From DATBGZ01 sp036557785 (GTDB lineage Bacteria; Actinomycetota; Actinomycetes; Mycobacteriales; Micromonosporaceae): DNA of 64,000 nucleotides. Shown here one piece after another: positions 52,061 to 61,020 of this stretch. Position 1 is the stretch's first letter. Every line of letters starts with the position of its first letter. The DNA lies in assembly GCA_036557785.1 (NCBI GenBank), contig DATBGZ010000003.1:33797-97796 (forward strand), in the 5' to 3' direction. The notes below the pieces were generated by a model. It searched no databases. It had not been told where the DNA came from and saw only the letters and a list, made by a program, of their open reading frames with translations. Both the position numbers and the translations under genes were made by a program.

Positions 52061-54655
52061 TCAGCCGCAAGGATGGCCGTTGAGGCGGAACAGGGCGGGC
52101 GCCGGGTTCGCGCCGGATGTCCGGCCCAGGAAACTGAACGTAACCTTCTTGCCCGGCTTGATCCGGGCGTTGTGGCCGACGTCCCGCACGGTCACCTGAG
52201 CCCCGTCAACCGAGACGGCGCCGCCCTGGAGGTGCAGGATCCGCTGGTTGCCCAGGAACGACCAACTGAGCTGCCATCCGTTGATTGTCCTCGATCCAGT
52301 GTTGGTGACGGTGACCTGCGCCACGAAGCGTCCAGGCGGCTGCCCGTGGGTGACGTAATGCACGGAGCACCCGCCCGCGACCGGCGCGCTGGCGTCCTTC
52401 TGGTCCGCCACGAAGGCGGAGACCCAGGCCAGCGGCGAGTTCCAGTTGATCGCGATCTCGTTCGTCGAGTACGACTCGATGTCATCGATGTAGCAGAACT
52501 GCGGCGCGCAGCCCTGCAACAGCGCCTGCGCGATCGGGTCCTGGATGCCCGAGTTCGGACCACCGGCGAGCGAGCCCTTCGGTGGGTTGGGCAACGCCGC
52601 GTTGAGCTCGTGCGAGTACCACCGGGTGTGCTCGTTGTGCGAGGCGGTCTCGCCGTACCCCGTCACGAACGACTGGTTGAGCGCGTTTCGGCCGAGGAGG
52701 TAGTCGACGCCCTCGAGCACGGCGTCGCGGTACTTCTCATCGCCCGAGATGTCGTACGCCGATGCGACCACGACCATGTTGTTGAGCACGAGGTTGTTGG
52801 AACCCCAGTCGAACAGGCCGCTGTTCGGGGCGTAGGGGATCCCGTACGGGTTCGCGTGCATCGCGTCGAGGTACTTCTGCGCCCCGGCGACCACGGAGGC
52901 CCGCAGGGCGGCGCGACCCGGCAGGGCGTTGGGGATCGTGGCGAGGTCCAGCCGTCCCAGGGGCGCGGTCCACTTCCAGTCGAAGCCCTCGGGGCGGAAC
53001 ACGTCGGCGGTGTTCAGCGGCGAGGCGAGGATGTAGTCCTGGTACTTCTTCGCCCCGGTGGTCAGGTAGAGCTCGGCCGCGGCCCAGTAGAACTCGTCGG
53101 TGACGTTGTCGTCGTCGTACGAGCCGCCGCCGTTGCCGTCGGCCACGGTCGCGTAGATCGCCGGGTGCGCCACGGCCGCGGCCCAGGCCCGCTGTGCGGC
53201 GATGAGGTTGCGCTGGGCGAAGGCCGGGTCGTACCCGGCGAAGAGGCGTGCCGCCTGAGCCGCCGCTGCCGCCAGGTTCAGCGTCGCCGCGGTCGATGGC
53301 TTGTGCAGGTGCCTCGGCTGCGGGTCGAGGTTCGGCAACAGTGGCAGCCCGGTCCAGTTGTCATCGTGGACCTTGTGGTGAGCCATGCCCGCCAGGGGCT
53401 CGCCCTGCGGAACCTGCATGCTCAACAGGAACTCCAGCTCCCACCGGGCCTCGTCCAGGATGTCGGGCACACCGTTGCCGCTCTCGGGGATGGTCAGCGC
53501 CCCGTCGGAGAGCGCGGCCGGGTCCGACGTCCGCGCGACCTTGCTCCGCTCGAAGGTGCTCATGAGCTGGGAGACGGAGATGCCGCCGTTGACGACGTAC
53601 TTTCCCTCGTCCCCCGCGTCGTACCAACCACCCGCGACATCCAGCGTGTAGTCGCAGCCGGGTCCGCCGCCGGCCGGGTACTCCGCAGGGCAGCCCACGG
53701 CGGTGTCGCCCTGGTTCGGGGCGACCCCGATGTGCCCGGCCGGGCGTGCGTACCCGGGTCGCAGGCTGTCCAGGATCTCGATGCCACTGCGCTGCGTGTA
53801 GTAGAACTTCAGCGCGTCCTGGCGCAGCGACGCGTACGCGGCCGGATCGATGTCGAACGGGTGGCTGGTCTCGCCGTCCGCCCTCAGGGTGTAGCCGGTT
53901 CCGCTACCCGTGTAGCCAGTGAAGTCGATGGAGTGCACGTTCTGCCCCGAGGTGGGGTCGACGCCGCGGGGCGTGGTGGTGCCGCTCGCGACGACTGTGC
54001 CGTCCCCGTCCGCCAACTGCCACGGCAGCGCGGTCATCGCGTCGGTGACGAGCGTCGCCTGCTTGGGGCCATCCGGCAGATACGCGACCTGGTTCACCCG
54101 CACCCGGGGACCGGTGTCCGGCTGGTAGCCGCCCGAGGCTCCGGCGAGTGAGACGTTGTCGACGCAGAACGTCCATGGGTCCGTGCCGCCGCCGACCTGG
54201 AAGGCGACCTGGCCCTGCGTCGTGTTCTCGGCCGCCGTGAACGTCTGGCTCAAGGCCACAGTGGACGGTGACAGCGGCGAGCTCAGAGCGAAGTACGTGG
54301 TGAACGGATCCACCGCGAGGCCGACCACGCCGCGCACCTGGCCCTCAGACGCGGCCGAGGCCTCGAACGAGAACGCGTATGACTGTCCACCGAAGAGGGG
54401 GATGTCGTTCTGGCCCACGATCGCGTCCCACGGGTTCACGGTGCCGCCGGGCACCGCCGCGCAGAGTTGCCCATCGACAACGCTCATCGTGACGTTCCCA
54501 GTGGACCACCACCCGCCAGCCAGACCGGCGTCGAATGAGCCGTTGACCACGAGCTCCTGGGTGTCTTCGGCCTGGGCCTGGAGGGCGGCGACCACGCTAC
54601 CGGCGACGAGCGCGATCGTCGCGCTGGCAGCTGCGATCACATGCCGTCGTTTCAT
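52061..54655 (-). CDS. Secreted GH9 cellulase (endoglucanase) with CBM4/9 and CBM2
   Basis: 864 residues. Signal peptide 1-29. Domain order: CBM4/9-like (about 34-172, ELVVNGSFDAGLAGGWWSTG), CelD-type Ig-like domain (about 184-270, VRVNQVAYLPDGPKQATLV), GH9 catalytic domain (about 275-745), CBM2 (about 765-864, CSVHYVTHGQPPGRFVAQVT and ending with a Cys). Catalytic Asp pair in GGWYDAGDEGKYVVNGG (about 345) and the acid Glu in YSTNEIAINWNSPLAW (about 732). It cleaves cellulose chains outside the cell. AAGGGA precedes the ATG. Two CebR-type operators upstream imply induction by cellobiose. Confidence 0.95.
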   Translation of the reverse strand: MKRRHVIAAASATIALVAGSVVAALQAQAEDTQELVVNGSFDAGLAGGWWSTGNVTMSVVDGQLCAAVPGGTVNPWDAIVGQNDIPLFGGQSYAFSFEASAASEGQVRGVVGLAVDPFTTYFALSSPLSPSTVALSQTFTAAENTTQGQVAFQVGGGTDPWTFCVDNVSLAGASGGYQPDTGPRVRVNQVAYLPDGPKQATLVTDAMTALPWQLADGDGTVVASGTTTPRGVDPTSGQNVHSIDFTGYTGSGTGYTLRADGETSHPFDIDPAAYASLRQDALKFYYTQRSGIEILDSLRPGYARPAGHIGVAPNQGDTAVGCPAEYPAGGGPGCDYTLDVAGGWYDAGDEGKYVVNGGISVSQLMSTFERSKVARTSDPAALSDGALTIPESGNGVPDILDEARWELEFLLSMQVPQGEPLAGMAHHKVHDDNWTGLPLLPNLDPQPRHLHKPSTAATLNLAAAAAQAARLFAGYDPAFAQRNLIAAQRAWAAAVAHPAIYATVADGNGGGSYDDDNVTDEFYWAAAELYLTTGAKKYQDYILASPLNTADVFRPEGFDWKWTAPLGRLDLATIPNALPGRAALRASVVAGAQKYLDAMHANPYGIPYAPNSGLFDWGSNNLVLNNMVVVASAYDISGDEKYRDAVLEGVDYLLGRNALNQSFVTGYGETASHNEHTRWYSHELNAALPNPPKGSLAGGPNSGIQDPIAQALLQGCAPQFCYIDDIESYSTNEIAINWNSPLAWVSAFVADQKDASAPVAGGCSVHYVTHGQPPGRFVAQVTVTNTGSRTINGWQLSWSFLGNQRILHLQGGAVSVDGAQVTVRDVGHNARIKPGKKVTFSFLGRTSGANPAPALFRLNGHPCG

Positions 54656-54678
54656 GGGGACGTCCCTTCATACGGCTA

Positions 54679-54692
54679 TGGGAGCGCTCCCA
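54679..54692. promoter_or_regulatory. CebR-type operator 1
   Basis: Perfect 14-bp palindrome TGGGAGCGCTCCCA, 23 bp upstream of the cellulase ATG. This is the known CebR repressor box of streptomycetes, released by cellobiose or cellotriose. Confidence 0.92.
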
Positions 54693-54697
54693 TGACG

Positions 54698-54711
54698 CGG
54701 GAGCGCTCCCA
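54698..54711. promoter_or_regulatory. CebR-type operator 2
   Basis: CGGGAGCGCTCCCA differs from the CebR box only at the first base. Its centre is 19 bp from that of operator 1, close to two helical turns, which would let two repressor dimers sit on the same face. Confidence 0.88.
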
Positions 54712-54802
54712 TCGTGCGCAGCAGAACGCCATATGTCAACGCCTAGGTACAAATAGCGCTGGATCCAAGAGATTCTCACATTCAGCTGTGCGCTCGCCAC
54801 GA

Positions 54803-56077
54803 TCACCCGGTGATGACGAACGTCGGCGGATCATGCCGCAGGAACTCGTGGTGCGACACCTCCCAGCCGTACGCGCCGGTACGGCCGAACACGAGCAGGT
54901 CGCCGACCCGCAGCCGCCCGACGGGCTGGGCTCGGGACAGGACATCGCGGGGCGTGCAGAGTTCCCCGACCGCGTCCACCTCGACGTCGCGCACCTCCGG
55001 CCGTTCGTACGGGTGCGGCCACTCGTCCACGGGCAGCACCGTGAACGGGTGGCTGTACCCCCATGCGGCGGGCAGCCGGAAGTGGTGCGTGCCACCGCGC
55101 AGCACCGCGAAGAACCGGCCGTGGGTGCGCTTGAGGTCGAGCACCTCGGCGGCATACCAGCCCGCATCCGCGGCGAGGAATCGACCAAGCTCGAAGACCA
55201 GTCGGGCGGGGTCGGGGAGCGTGAGCCCGGCGACTTCGCGGGCGAACCGCGCCAGGTCCAGCGCGCCGCCGGCCGACGTGTAATCCACGCCGAAACCGCC
55301 GCCCACGTTGATGATCCGCAACGGCACCCCATGCTGCTCGGCCGCGGCGAGCGCCCACGCCGCCGCGTCGCGCACGAACCTCGCGTGAGCGGCGGCGTCG
55401 AGGTTGTTCGATACAGCGTGCAGGCTGAAGCCCACCACACGCAGCGCCGGGTGGTGCCAGGCCAACTCCACGGCCTCGCTCAGCTCGTCCTCGTCCATGC
55501 CGAACGGGGTGGGCACGCCGGTCATGGCATGCTGGCCAGGCAGGGCCGGGTGGGCCCGGTTGACCCGCAGCGTGGTGTTCACCCGTACGCCCGCCGCCTC
55601 CGCGGCGACGGCGAGCCGGCGCAACTCCAGCGTGCTCTCCACATTGACCGTCGCCTCCGCCTCGACGGCTGCGGCGAGCTCGGCATCGGTCTTCGCCGGG
55701 CCACCGACGTGGATCTCGTGCGCCTCGCCGACAGCCGTCGCCCGAGCGGGCGTGCCCGCCGCTGGCCCCAGCGTTGCCCGGCCCGCCCGGGCGATCCGGG
55801 CCAAAGCGAGTTCGCCACCGGAGGCGACCTCGAAGCCGTCCACGACACCGGCGAGGGCGTCGAGCACGTCCGGGTGCCCGTTCGCCTTCACGGCATAGAG
55901 CAGGGTCGACCTCTCGGGCAGCGCGCGACGGACCGCCATGGCGCGCTCCCGCAGCACGGTCCTGTCGTAGACGTAGGCACAGCGTGGCCCTGGCAGCCCG
56001 AGCAGTGCCGTGCGCACGCGGTCGGGAAGACCGAGGTGCGCCGGACCTGCGCCGCTGCCGGAGACCATGGTGTTCAT
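54803..56077 (-). CDS. Type III PLP-dependent decarboxylase of NIS siderophore operon
   Basis: 424 residues. Alanine-racemase-fold decarboxylase like SbnH or PvsE. PLP lysine Lys64 in LLYAVKANGHPDVLDAL. Phosphate-binding glycine loop INVGGGFGVDY. C-terminal catalytic Cys region GELCTPRDVLSRAQPVGRL. In siderophore pathways this enzyme decarboxylates a citryl-diamino acid or diamino acid intermediate. The ATG overlaps the upstream synthetase stop by 4 bp. It is the last gene of the operon. Diaminopimelate decarboxylase is less likely because of the context. Confidence 0.9.
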   Translation of the reverse strand: MNTMVSGSGAGPAHLGLPDRVRTALLGLPGPRCAYVYDRTVLRERAMAVRRALPERSTLLYAVKANGHPDVLDALAGVVDGFEVASGGELALARIARAGRATLGPAAGTPARATAVGEAHEIHVGGPAKTDAELAAAVEAEATVNVESTLELRRLAVAAEAAGVRVNTTLRVNRAHPALPGQHAMTGVPTPFGMDEDELSEAVELAWHHPALRVVGFSLHAVSNNLDAAAHARFVRDAAAWALAAAEQHGVPLRIINVGGGFGVDYTSAGGALDLARFAREVAGLTLPDPARLVFELGRFLAADAGWYAAEVLDLKRTHGRFFAVLRGGTHHFRLPAAWGYSHPFTVLPVDEWPHPYERPEVRDVEVDAVGELCTPRDVLSRAQPVGRLRVGDLLVFGRTGAYGWEVSHHEFLRHDPPTFVITG

Positions 56078-57909
56078 GATGAGCCCCGCAGAGCGTTCGC
56101 TACCGCCACATAGTGATCGCCGGGCTCGCCGAGCGCCGCCCGCAGCCGCATCGCGAGCAGCGCTTTGTGCGCGATGGTCGGCGCCGTCAGGAACGCGTGG
56201 TCGGCGACGGCCCGTGTGGCAAGCCCGGCCTCGCCGGCGAGCTCGTCGTAGACGCCGTCCACAGTGGAGCGTATTACCGCCCATGCCCGGCTCTCGTCGA
56301 GGCCGTGTGAGTCGACGAGCCGGAGAATCACCTCGCCGAGGTGGGCCTGGAGCACGGTGTAGGCGACCTTCGCGCGCAGCACGTCGGGATCGTCGGTGAC
56401 CGTGACAGATCCGGGCCACAGCCGCGGCAGGGATGGGCCGGGCAGCGACTCGGCCAACCGTAGGGTGTGGACCCGCATCCCCGCGAGATCGCGCACCGCG
56501 AGCCGGTGCGGCACACCGTCGAGGAAGGTCGGTAGGCAGTTCTGCAGGTGTGCCTCCAGCGCGATGCCGTACCGGGTGGCCAACCGCAGCACCGGCGGCA
56601 GCAGCAGGTCGGCGTACTCGCGCACGAACCGCAGTGCGGCGTCAGGGGGTGTCCGCAGGCCGCGCGTGCGGGCGAACCGGTCCGCCAGGGTGGCGACCAC
56701 GGTCCGGCCGGCGATGGGGTCGGTGGCGGGCAGCGCCGATCCGGGCACCACGACCTCGCCCGGCTGTAGGCGCCCCGCAAGTCCACTGCGGACGATCGCG
56801 GACAGGTCCCGGTCCCGGATCGGGCTTCCGGGCACCACAACCGCGGATCCGCCGGTCTCGGCCATGAGCAGCACCCGGTCGTCGGCGATGAGGTCCGGCA
56901 GCAGCCGGGACAGGACCGGCCCGTTGCGGGTGCTCGCGACCGAGATCGTGCGCCGGGTCGAGGTCACCTGGATGTCCAGCGAGAGCTTGACGTAGCGACC
57001 GGCACTCGGCACGAGCAGGGTGCGCAGCGACGAGGTGACCAGCGCGGGCAGCTCGAGGTCCAGCGGCACCAGGGCAGCGCCGCTGGCCAGGTCCGCGTAG
57101 CGGCGTCGCAGCACGTGCTGGCGCTGCCACGGATGCACCGGCGTCACCGCGTACTCGCCCGGGTCCAGACCCGCGGTGGCGAGCGGGTCGGCGACATCGA
57201 CGGCGCCGACCAGGTCCGAGCCGACCTCGTCGCCGAGATGCAGGTCACGGCGGACCGCGAGGAACCCGACGCTCGTGACGGGCGACTCCACGTCGTGGGC
57301 GAGCACGTCGTCAACGTTCCACCCCAGCCGGGTGCGCGCGCAGGGGTGCAGCGGGTGTCCCTCGGTCGCGAGCCGTTCGAAGGCCACCGTCTGCTCGTCG
57401 GGATCCATGCCGGCGGTCAGCTCCACCATGTCGCCGGCGGCCCGGGTCCGAGCCAGTGCCAGCAGCTCGGGCTCCACAGTGGAGCGACGAGCCAGCGCCA
57501 GCGCGAGGTTCACGCAGGCGTCCACCAACTCCGCCCGCACCGGCGCCACCTCGGTCCCCGTCAGCGCGTCCAGGGCCTGAGCCGGGTCGGGTGCGTCGTC
57601 GTAGTCGGCGAGCGTCGCGGTCGCCGGCTCCAGCCGGTCGAAGCCGTGCCGGCGCACGGCCAGACGCAACGTGCCGCCGCGGGGTGTCGGCAACCGTACG
57701 GTCCCGTCCGACGCCTCGACGAGGTGCTCGCGCAGGGCGGCGGCCACCACGCGCCGGGTGACGATGTGCATCGCACGGGGCAGTTCCTGGCTCAGCAGCG
57801 GCACCAGGTGCGGCTCGTGGGCCGCGAGTTCCTCGGCGACCTGTGCCGCCCGTGCGGCCGTGGGTCCCGATGCCACGGCGGAGCCGGAGGCGGGGTGGGG
57901 AAGGCTCAT
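56074..57909 (-). CDS. IucA/IucC family NIS siderophore synthetase (611 aa)
   Basis: ATP-dependent ligase that joins a carboxylate (usually citrate) to an amine or hydroxyl by an acyl-adenylate route. Family landmarks: GHPLHPCARTRLGWNVDDVL, YAVTPVHPWQRQHVLRRRYA, TSSLRTLLVPSAGRYVKLSL, DIQVTSTRRTISVASTRNGP, and GIALEAHLQNCLPTFLDG in the FhuF-like end. Length is standard. Both ends overlap neighbours by 4 bp (ATGA). It is paired with a second, divergent synthetase, so two condensation steps are expected. Confidence 0.94.
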   Translation of the reverse strand: MSLPHPASGSAVASGPTAARAAQVAEELAAHEPHLVPLLSQELPRAMHIVTRRVVAAALREHLVEASDGTVRLPTPRGGTLRLAVRRHGFDRLEPATATLADYDDAPDPAQALDALTGTEVAPVRAELVDACVNLALALARRSTVEPELLALARTRAAGDMVELTAGMDPDEQTVAFERLATEGHPLHPCARTRLGWNVDDVLAHDVESPVTSVGFLAVRRDLHLGDEVGSDLVGAVDVADPLATAGLDPGEYAVTPVHPWQRQHVLRRRYADLASGAALVPLDLELPALVTSSLRTLLVPSAGRYVKLSLDIQVTSTRRTISVASTRNGPVLSRLLPDLIADDRVLLMAETGGSAVVVPGSPIRDRDLSAIVRSGLAGRLQPGEVVVPGSALPATDPIAGRTVVATLADRFARTRGLRTPPDAALRFVREYADLLLPPVLRLATRYGIALEAHLQNCLPTFLDGVPHRLAVRDLAGMRVHTLRLAESLPGPSLPRLWPGSVTVTDDPDVLRAKVAYTVLQAHLGEVILRLVDSHGLDESRAWAVIRSTVDGVYDELAGEAGLATRAVADHAFLTAPTIAHKALLAMRLRAALGEPGDHYVAVANALRGSS

Positions 57910-59483
57910 CGCAGTCCCGCCATGGGATTCGGCACGCCGCACCAGAGGTCCGTGGTGGGGTGCTGCGCCAGGCGCATCGCGGTCAGCGCCTTGAGCGGCA
58001 GGGTCTCGTCGAACAGATGCGGCGCGTCCGGTCCCGGGATCGTCCGGGCGATGGTCGCGACCCGTTGCCATGCCTGGTCCTCGTCGACCCCCGCGGTCCG
58101 GCCCAGAGTCGCGATGACCTCGGCGAGCACCGTGGAGACGGCACTCGCGATCACCTTGGCGCGCAGGACCTCGGGGTCGTCGGTGGGGATGTCGCCGCGC
58201 AGGGGCCCTGGCTCGATACCGTGCTCGCCCAACCGTCGCGGGCTGACCCGCACGCCACCGAAGTCGCGGTAGAGCAGGCCGACGAGCCTGGCCTCCCGGA
58301 TGACCGCGAGCACGTTCTGTCCATGCGCCTCCAGAGCCACGCCGAGCTCGAGCCAGCCGAAGACGGGGCGTAGCAGTACGGTCGCGAGCGCGTCGACAAA
58401 CGCCAGCGCGTCCCGGCCGTACCCGTCGGCCACCAACTCGGCGACCAGCGGCGCGCCGGTCGCCAGCGATGGCGCGCAGAGCGCGCCCAGGGGGAGCGCG
58501 CACTCCCCCGGGGCCAGCGGCGGCACCCTTCGGAAGTTCACCGCGAGGCTGCGCTGAGGTTCGCCGTCGATGGTGACCGCCCCGCCGCCGACATCGGGCA
58601 GGACCCGCAACCCGGGCACATGCTCGGCGTGGCCAGCGAGCAGCGCGGAGAGCTGCACTCCATTGTGGAGCGACTCGGCCGACACGCCACGGACCGCGCT
58701 GGTCATCTGGATGTCGACGGCCGTCTTGACGTGGTGGTCCGCCTCGCCCACCAGGGCGAGGGTGCGCAGCGACATCAGCGGTTGCGCCGGGATCTCCCGC
58801 CCCACCGGGGACAGCCACGGATGTAGCGGGACGTGGCGCTCGTACTGGTAGGGATGCAACCACAACCGTGGCGGGCAGTTGACGCCGTACCACCGGTCGC
58901 GCGGCACCGCGACGCTGCGTAGGCATACCGGCGGTGGTCGGTGCTCCGGCGCATAGGCACGCACCTGGTCGGGGTCGAGTCCGGTCCGGGTGCGCGCGCA
59001 CGGGTGCAGCGGATGTCCGTCCACAACGGACTGTTCGAAGAAGACGAGCGGGTCGGGTTGGGCGGCGGCCCGCGCGAGCATCCCGGCACCCCCGTCGGGC
59101 GCGGGCTGCGCGGCGCGCGCCAGGGCGACGTTCGCGACGCTGTTGTCCAGCTCCGCCGCGAACCGCGGCCCGTGCCTGCCGAGGCAGTCCCCGAGCGCCC
59201 GCACCAGCTCGCCCGGTTCGTGCTGCTCCGCGGGCGCCCGGCCGTCGGGCCTGGTCACGACCACCGGTCGCGGGGTGTTCTCGGGGTGCGCGAACGGCCG
59301 GGCGGTCGCCGCGTCGCCGGACACGACGGTGCCGTCGACGAGCCGTACGGTCAGCACACCGCGCTCGACCGACCGGCCGGCAACGCCCGGGACCGGTTCG
59401 CGCGCCAGAGCCCCCCAGAGGCGGGACAGGATCGTCGCCGCTGCCGCGCCATGGTGCTCAGATCCGTGCTCCTCACTGATCAC
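57906..59483 (-). CDS. IucA/IucC family NIS siderophore synthetase (525 aa)
   Basis: Shorter relative of the downstream synthetase. Landmarks: GHPLHPCARTRTGLDPDQVR, VPLHPWLSPVGREIPAQPLM, SLRTLALVGEADHHVKTAVD, IQMTSAVRGVSAESLHNG, and GVALEAHGQNVLAVIREARL. Same adenylate-forming chemistry; substrates probably differ. The N-terminal part is reduced compared with the 611-residue paralogue. GTG start overlapping the stop of the kinase-like gene (GTGA). Confidence 0.93.
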   Translation of the reverse strand: MISEEHGSEHHGAAAATILSRLWGALAREPVPGVAGRSVERGVLTVRLVDGTVVSGDAATARPFAHPENTPRPVVVTRPDGRAPAEQHEPGELVRALGDCLGRHGPRFAAELDNSVANVALARAAQPAPDGGAGMLARAAAQPDPLVFFEQSVVDGHPLHPCARTRTGLDPDQVRAYAPEHRPPPVCLRSVAVPRDRWYGVNCPPRLWLHPYQYERHVPLHPWLSPVGREIPAQPLMSLRTLALVGEADHHVKTAVDIQMTSAVRGVSAESLHNGVQLSALLAGHAEHVPGLRVLPDVGGGAVTIDGEPQRSLAVNFRRVPPLAPGECALPLGALCAPSLATGAPLVAELVADGYGRDALAFVDALATVLLRPVFGWLELGVALEAHGQNVLAVIREARLVGLLYRDFGGVRVSPRRLGEHGIEPGPLRGDIPTDDPEVLRAKVIASAVSTVLAEVIATLGRTAGVDEDQAWQRVATIARTIPGPDAPHLFDETLPLKALTAMRLAQHPTTDLWCGVPNPMAGLR

Positions 59484-60145
59484 GAGGGGTGGACCAACCG
59501 GGCGAGCGCGACGGCTTGCGGCAGCAGGGCGACCTCCGCCGGGGACTGCCGAGGGTCCTTCTCGCGTACCCGCTCGGCCTCGGCGAGATGCTCCGCGTAC
59601 GGCGTGGTGGTCCGGTCCGCGAAGGCTGTCAGCAGCGCGCGTGCGGCCGCGACAACGAAGTCGGGTGGCGCCGCGACCATGGCGGCCATGCCGTGGGTGG
59701 TCGCTGCCTGGGCGAGGATCAGTGCCGTCACCGCGAGGTCCAGGCCGGGCGGGCCGGGGCGAGCGTTGGCCCAGTCGATGAGGACCGGGCCGGTTGCGCT
59801 GACGATCACGTTGAGGGGATGCAGATCCAGGTGCAGCAGGGGCTGGCCGCCGGGCCAGGCCAGCGCGTGCAGGTTGTCGTGGAGCTGGACGAGGGTCTGG
59901 GCAGCCTCGTCGATCGACGTTCCAGCGAGCATGGCCTGCGACAGATCCGGGCCCTCGATCCGCTCCATCACGATGTCGGGACCGTCCGTGGAGACCACGG
60001 CGGGCACGGGGAAGCCCCGCTCGTGCATCTCCTGCTGCAACTGCGCCTCCCGCTGCGCCGAACGACCGTCGCGGTAGCGGCGCAGGACCAGGCCGGTGCG
60101 GTACGCGAAGACATCCGCGTCACGGCCGGCGCCGATCATCTGCAC
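59480..60145 (-). CDS. Aminoglycoside-phosphotransferase/choline-kinase-like protein, first gene of siderophore operon
   Basis: About 221 residues. APH/protein-kinase fold: N-lobe IGAGRDADVFAYRTGLVLRR, ERIEGPDLSQAML hinge, catalytic loop LLHLDLHPLNVIVSATGPV (the HxDxxxxN motif), and metal-binding LIDWANARPGPPGLDLAV. It should phosphorylate a small molecule. It is unusual as part of a siderophore operon: a precursor amino alcohol or a regulatory role are options. Start unsettled: GTG at 60145 or ATG at 60139. It is divergent from a membrane gene. Confidence 0.85.
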   Translation of the reverse strand: MQMIGAGRDADVFAYRTGLVLRRYRDGRSAQREAQLQQEMHERGFPVPAVVSTDGPDIVMERIEGPDLSQAMLAGTSIDEAAQTLVQLHDNLHALAWPGGQPLLHLDLHPLNVIVSATGPVLIDWANARPGPPGLDLAVTALILAQAATTHGMAAMVAAPPDFVVAAARALLTAFADRTTTPYAEHLAEAERVREKDPRQSPAEVALLPQAVALARLVHPS

Positions 60146-60206
60146 GCGGATCAGTCTTGCAGGTTTGAGCTTCCGCGCGGCCCTCGGTACCCCTACGCTG
60201 ACGCCT

Positions 60207-60890
60207 GTGATCCGCAAGGTAGGTCGATGGTTCAACCCAGTCACCCTGCTGCTGGCGGCGGCATGCTTCGCGCTGCCGTTCCTCTCCGTCTCCTGCGACA
60301 CGCCCGGTGGCTACGCCGGGGCCGGGCCGGGCGGTTCCAGCACGTACAACGGAGTGGCCCTGGTGGTCGGAGGAGCACCGGAGGTCACCGAGGGTCATCA
60401 ACGCGCCGTGCCGTCGGGGGAGAACGATCGCCTGCCGCCGCAGCCTGCGCTCGCGGCGGCTCTGGTCGCCATTCTGGCCGCGGCCGTACTGACCGTCACG
60501 ACGGCTCATACGCGCAGCAGGCGCGCGGCCGTCGCCACTATCGCCGCCGCCGGCGCAACGGCCGTGGTGGTCGGCGAGGCCCTGGCGCAGGATGAGCTCA
60601 CGGTCCGGGTCGCTGACCACCTGACCCGGCTCGCCCAGGCCGGCGAACGGATCGACCCGGCGAAGACCGGCCACGACTACGTGCACGCCGGGCCGGGCTT
60701 CGTGTTCTGCCTGGCGCTGCTCGTGGTGGTCGTCGTCGCTAACGGCATCGGTTGGTGGCGGCTGCGGACCCGTCCGGCGCTCGTCGCCACACCGGCACGC
60801 GATCCCTGGGCAGCCGGCCAGGCGACGATCCCGCAGACCACCCGGGCGAGCCCCGAACCACATCAGCCGGCCAGCGGGGCGGATGCCTGA
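60207..60890 (+). CDS. Hypothetical membrane protein (227 aa)
   Basis: A first membrane helix with Cys (LLLAAACFALPFLSVSCDTP), then a Gly/Ser-rich extracytoplasmic loop, helices at about 85-105 and 112-128, a loop, and a last helix at about 170-195. A proline/threonine-rich cytoplasmic tail follows. I do not recognise a family. TACGCT, a plausible -10 box, ends 7 nt before the GTG, so the mRNA may be leaderless. It is divergent from the siderophore operon, 61 bp apart. Confidence 0.7.
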   Translation: MIRKVGRWFNPVTLLLAAACFALPFLSVSCDTPGGYAGAGPGGSSTYNGVALVVGGAPEVTEGHQRAVPSGENDRLPPQPALAAALVAILAAAVLTVTTAHTRSRRAAVATIAAAGATAVVVGEALAQDELTVRVADHLTRLAQAGERIDPAKTGHDYVHAGPGFVFCLALLVVVVVANGIGWWRLRTRPALVATPARDPWAAGQATIPQTTRASPEPHQPASGADA

Positions 60891-60979
60891 GGCCGGGACG
60901 AGGCACCGCAGGGCGACCCCGCGGCCCGACCGGCGAGCATGCCAGCCGACCAAGCTCGACCGTCTTGCCGCAGGCCCCT

Positions 60980-61020
60980 GCGGCGCTGCTCTCATGCGGC
61001 GCTGCTCTTATGCGGCGCTG
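60980..61020. repeat. 16-bp tandem repeat at the HNH gene end
   Basis: The unit GCGGCGCTGCTCTCAT occurs twice (second copy ends TTAT) plus a third partial copy. It covers the stop codon of the HNH gene, so repeat slippage would change its C-terminus. Confidence 0.8.

Noticed and set aside
51623..54151. An 842-codon frame opposite the GH9 cellulase
   Set aside because: His/Arg/Val-rich antisense translation with no domain; the cellulase on the minus strand is unambiguous.
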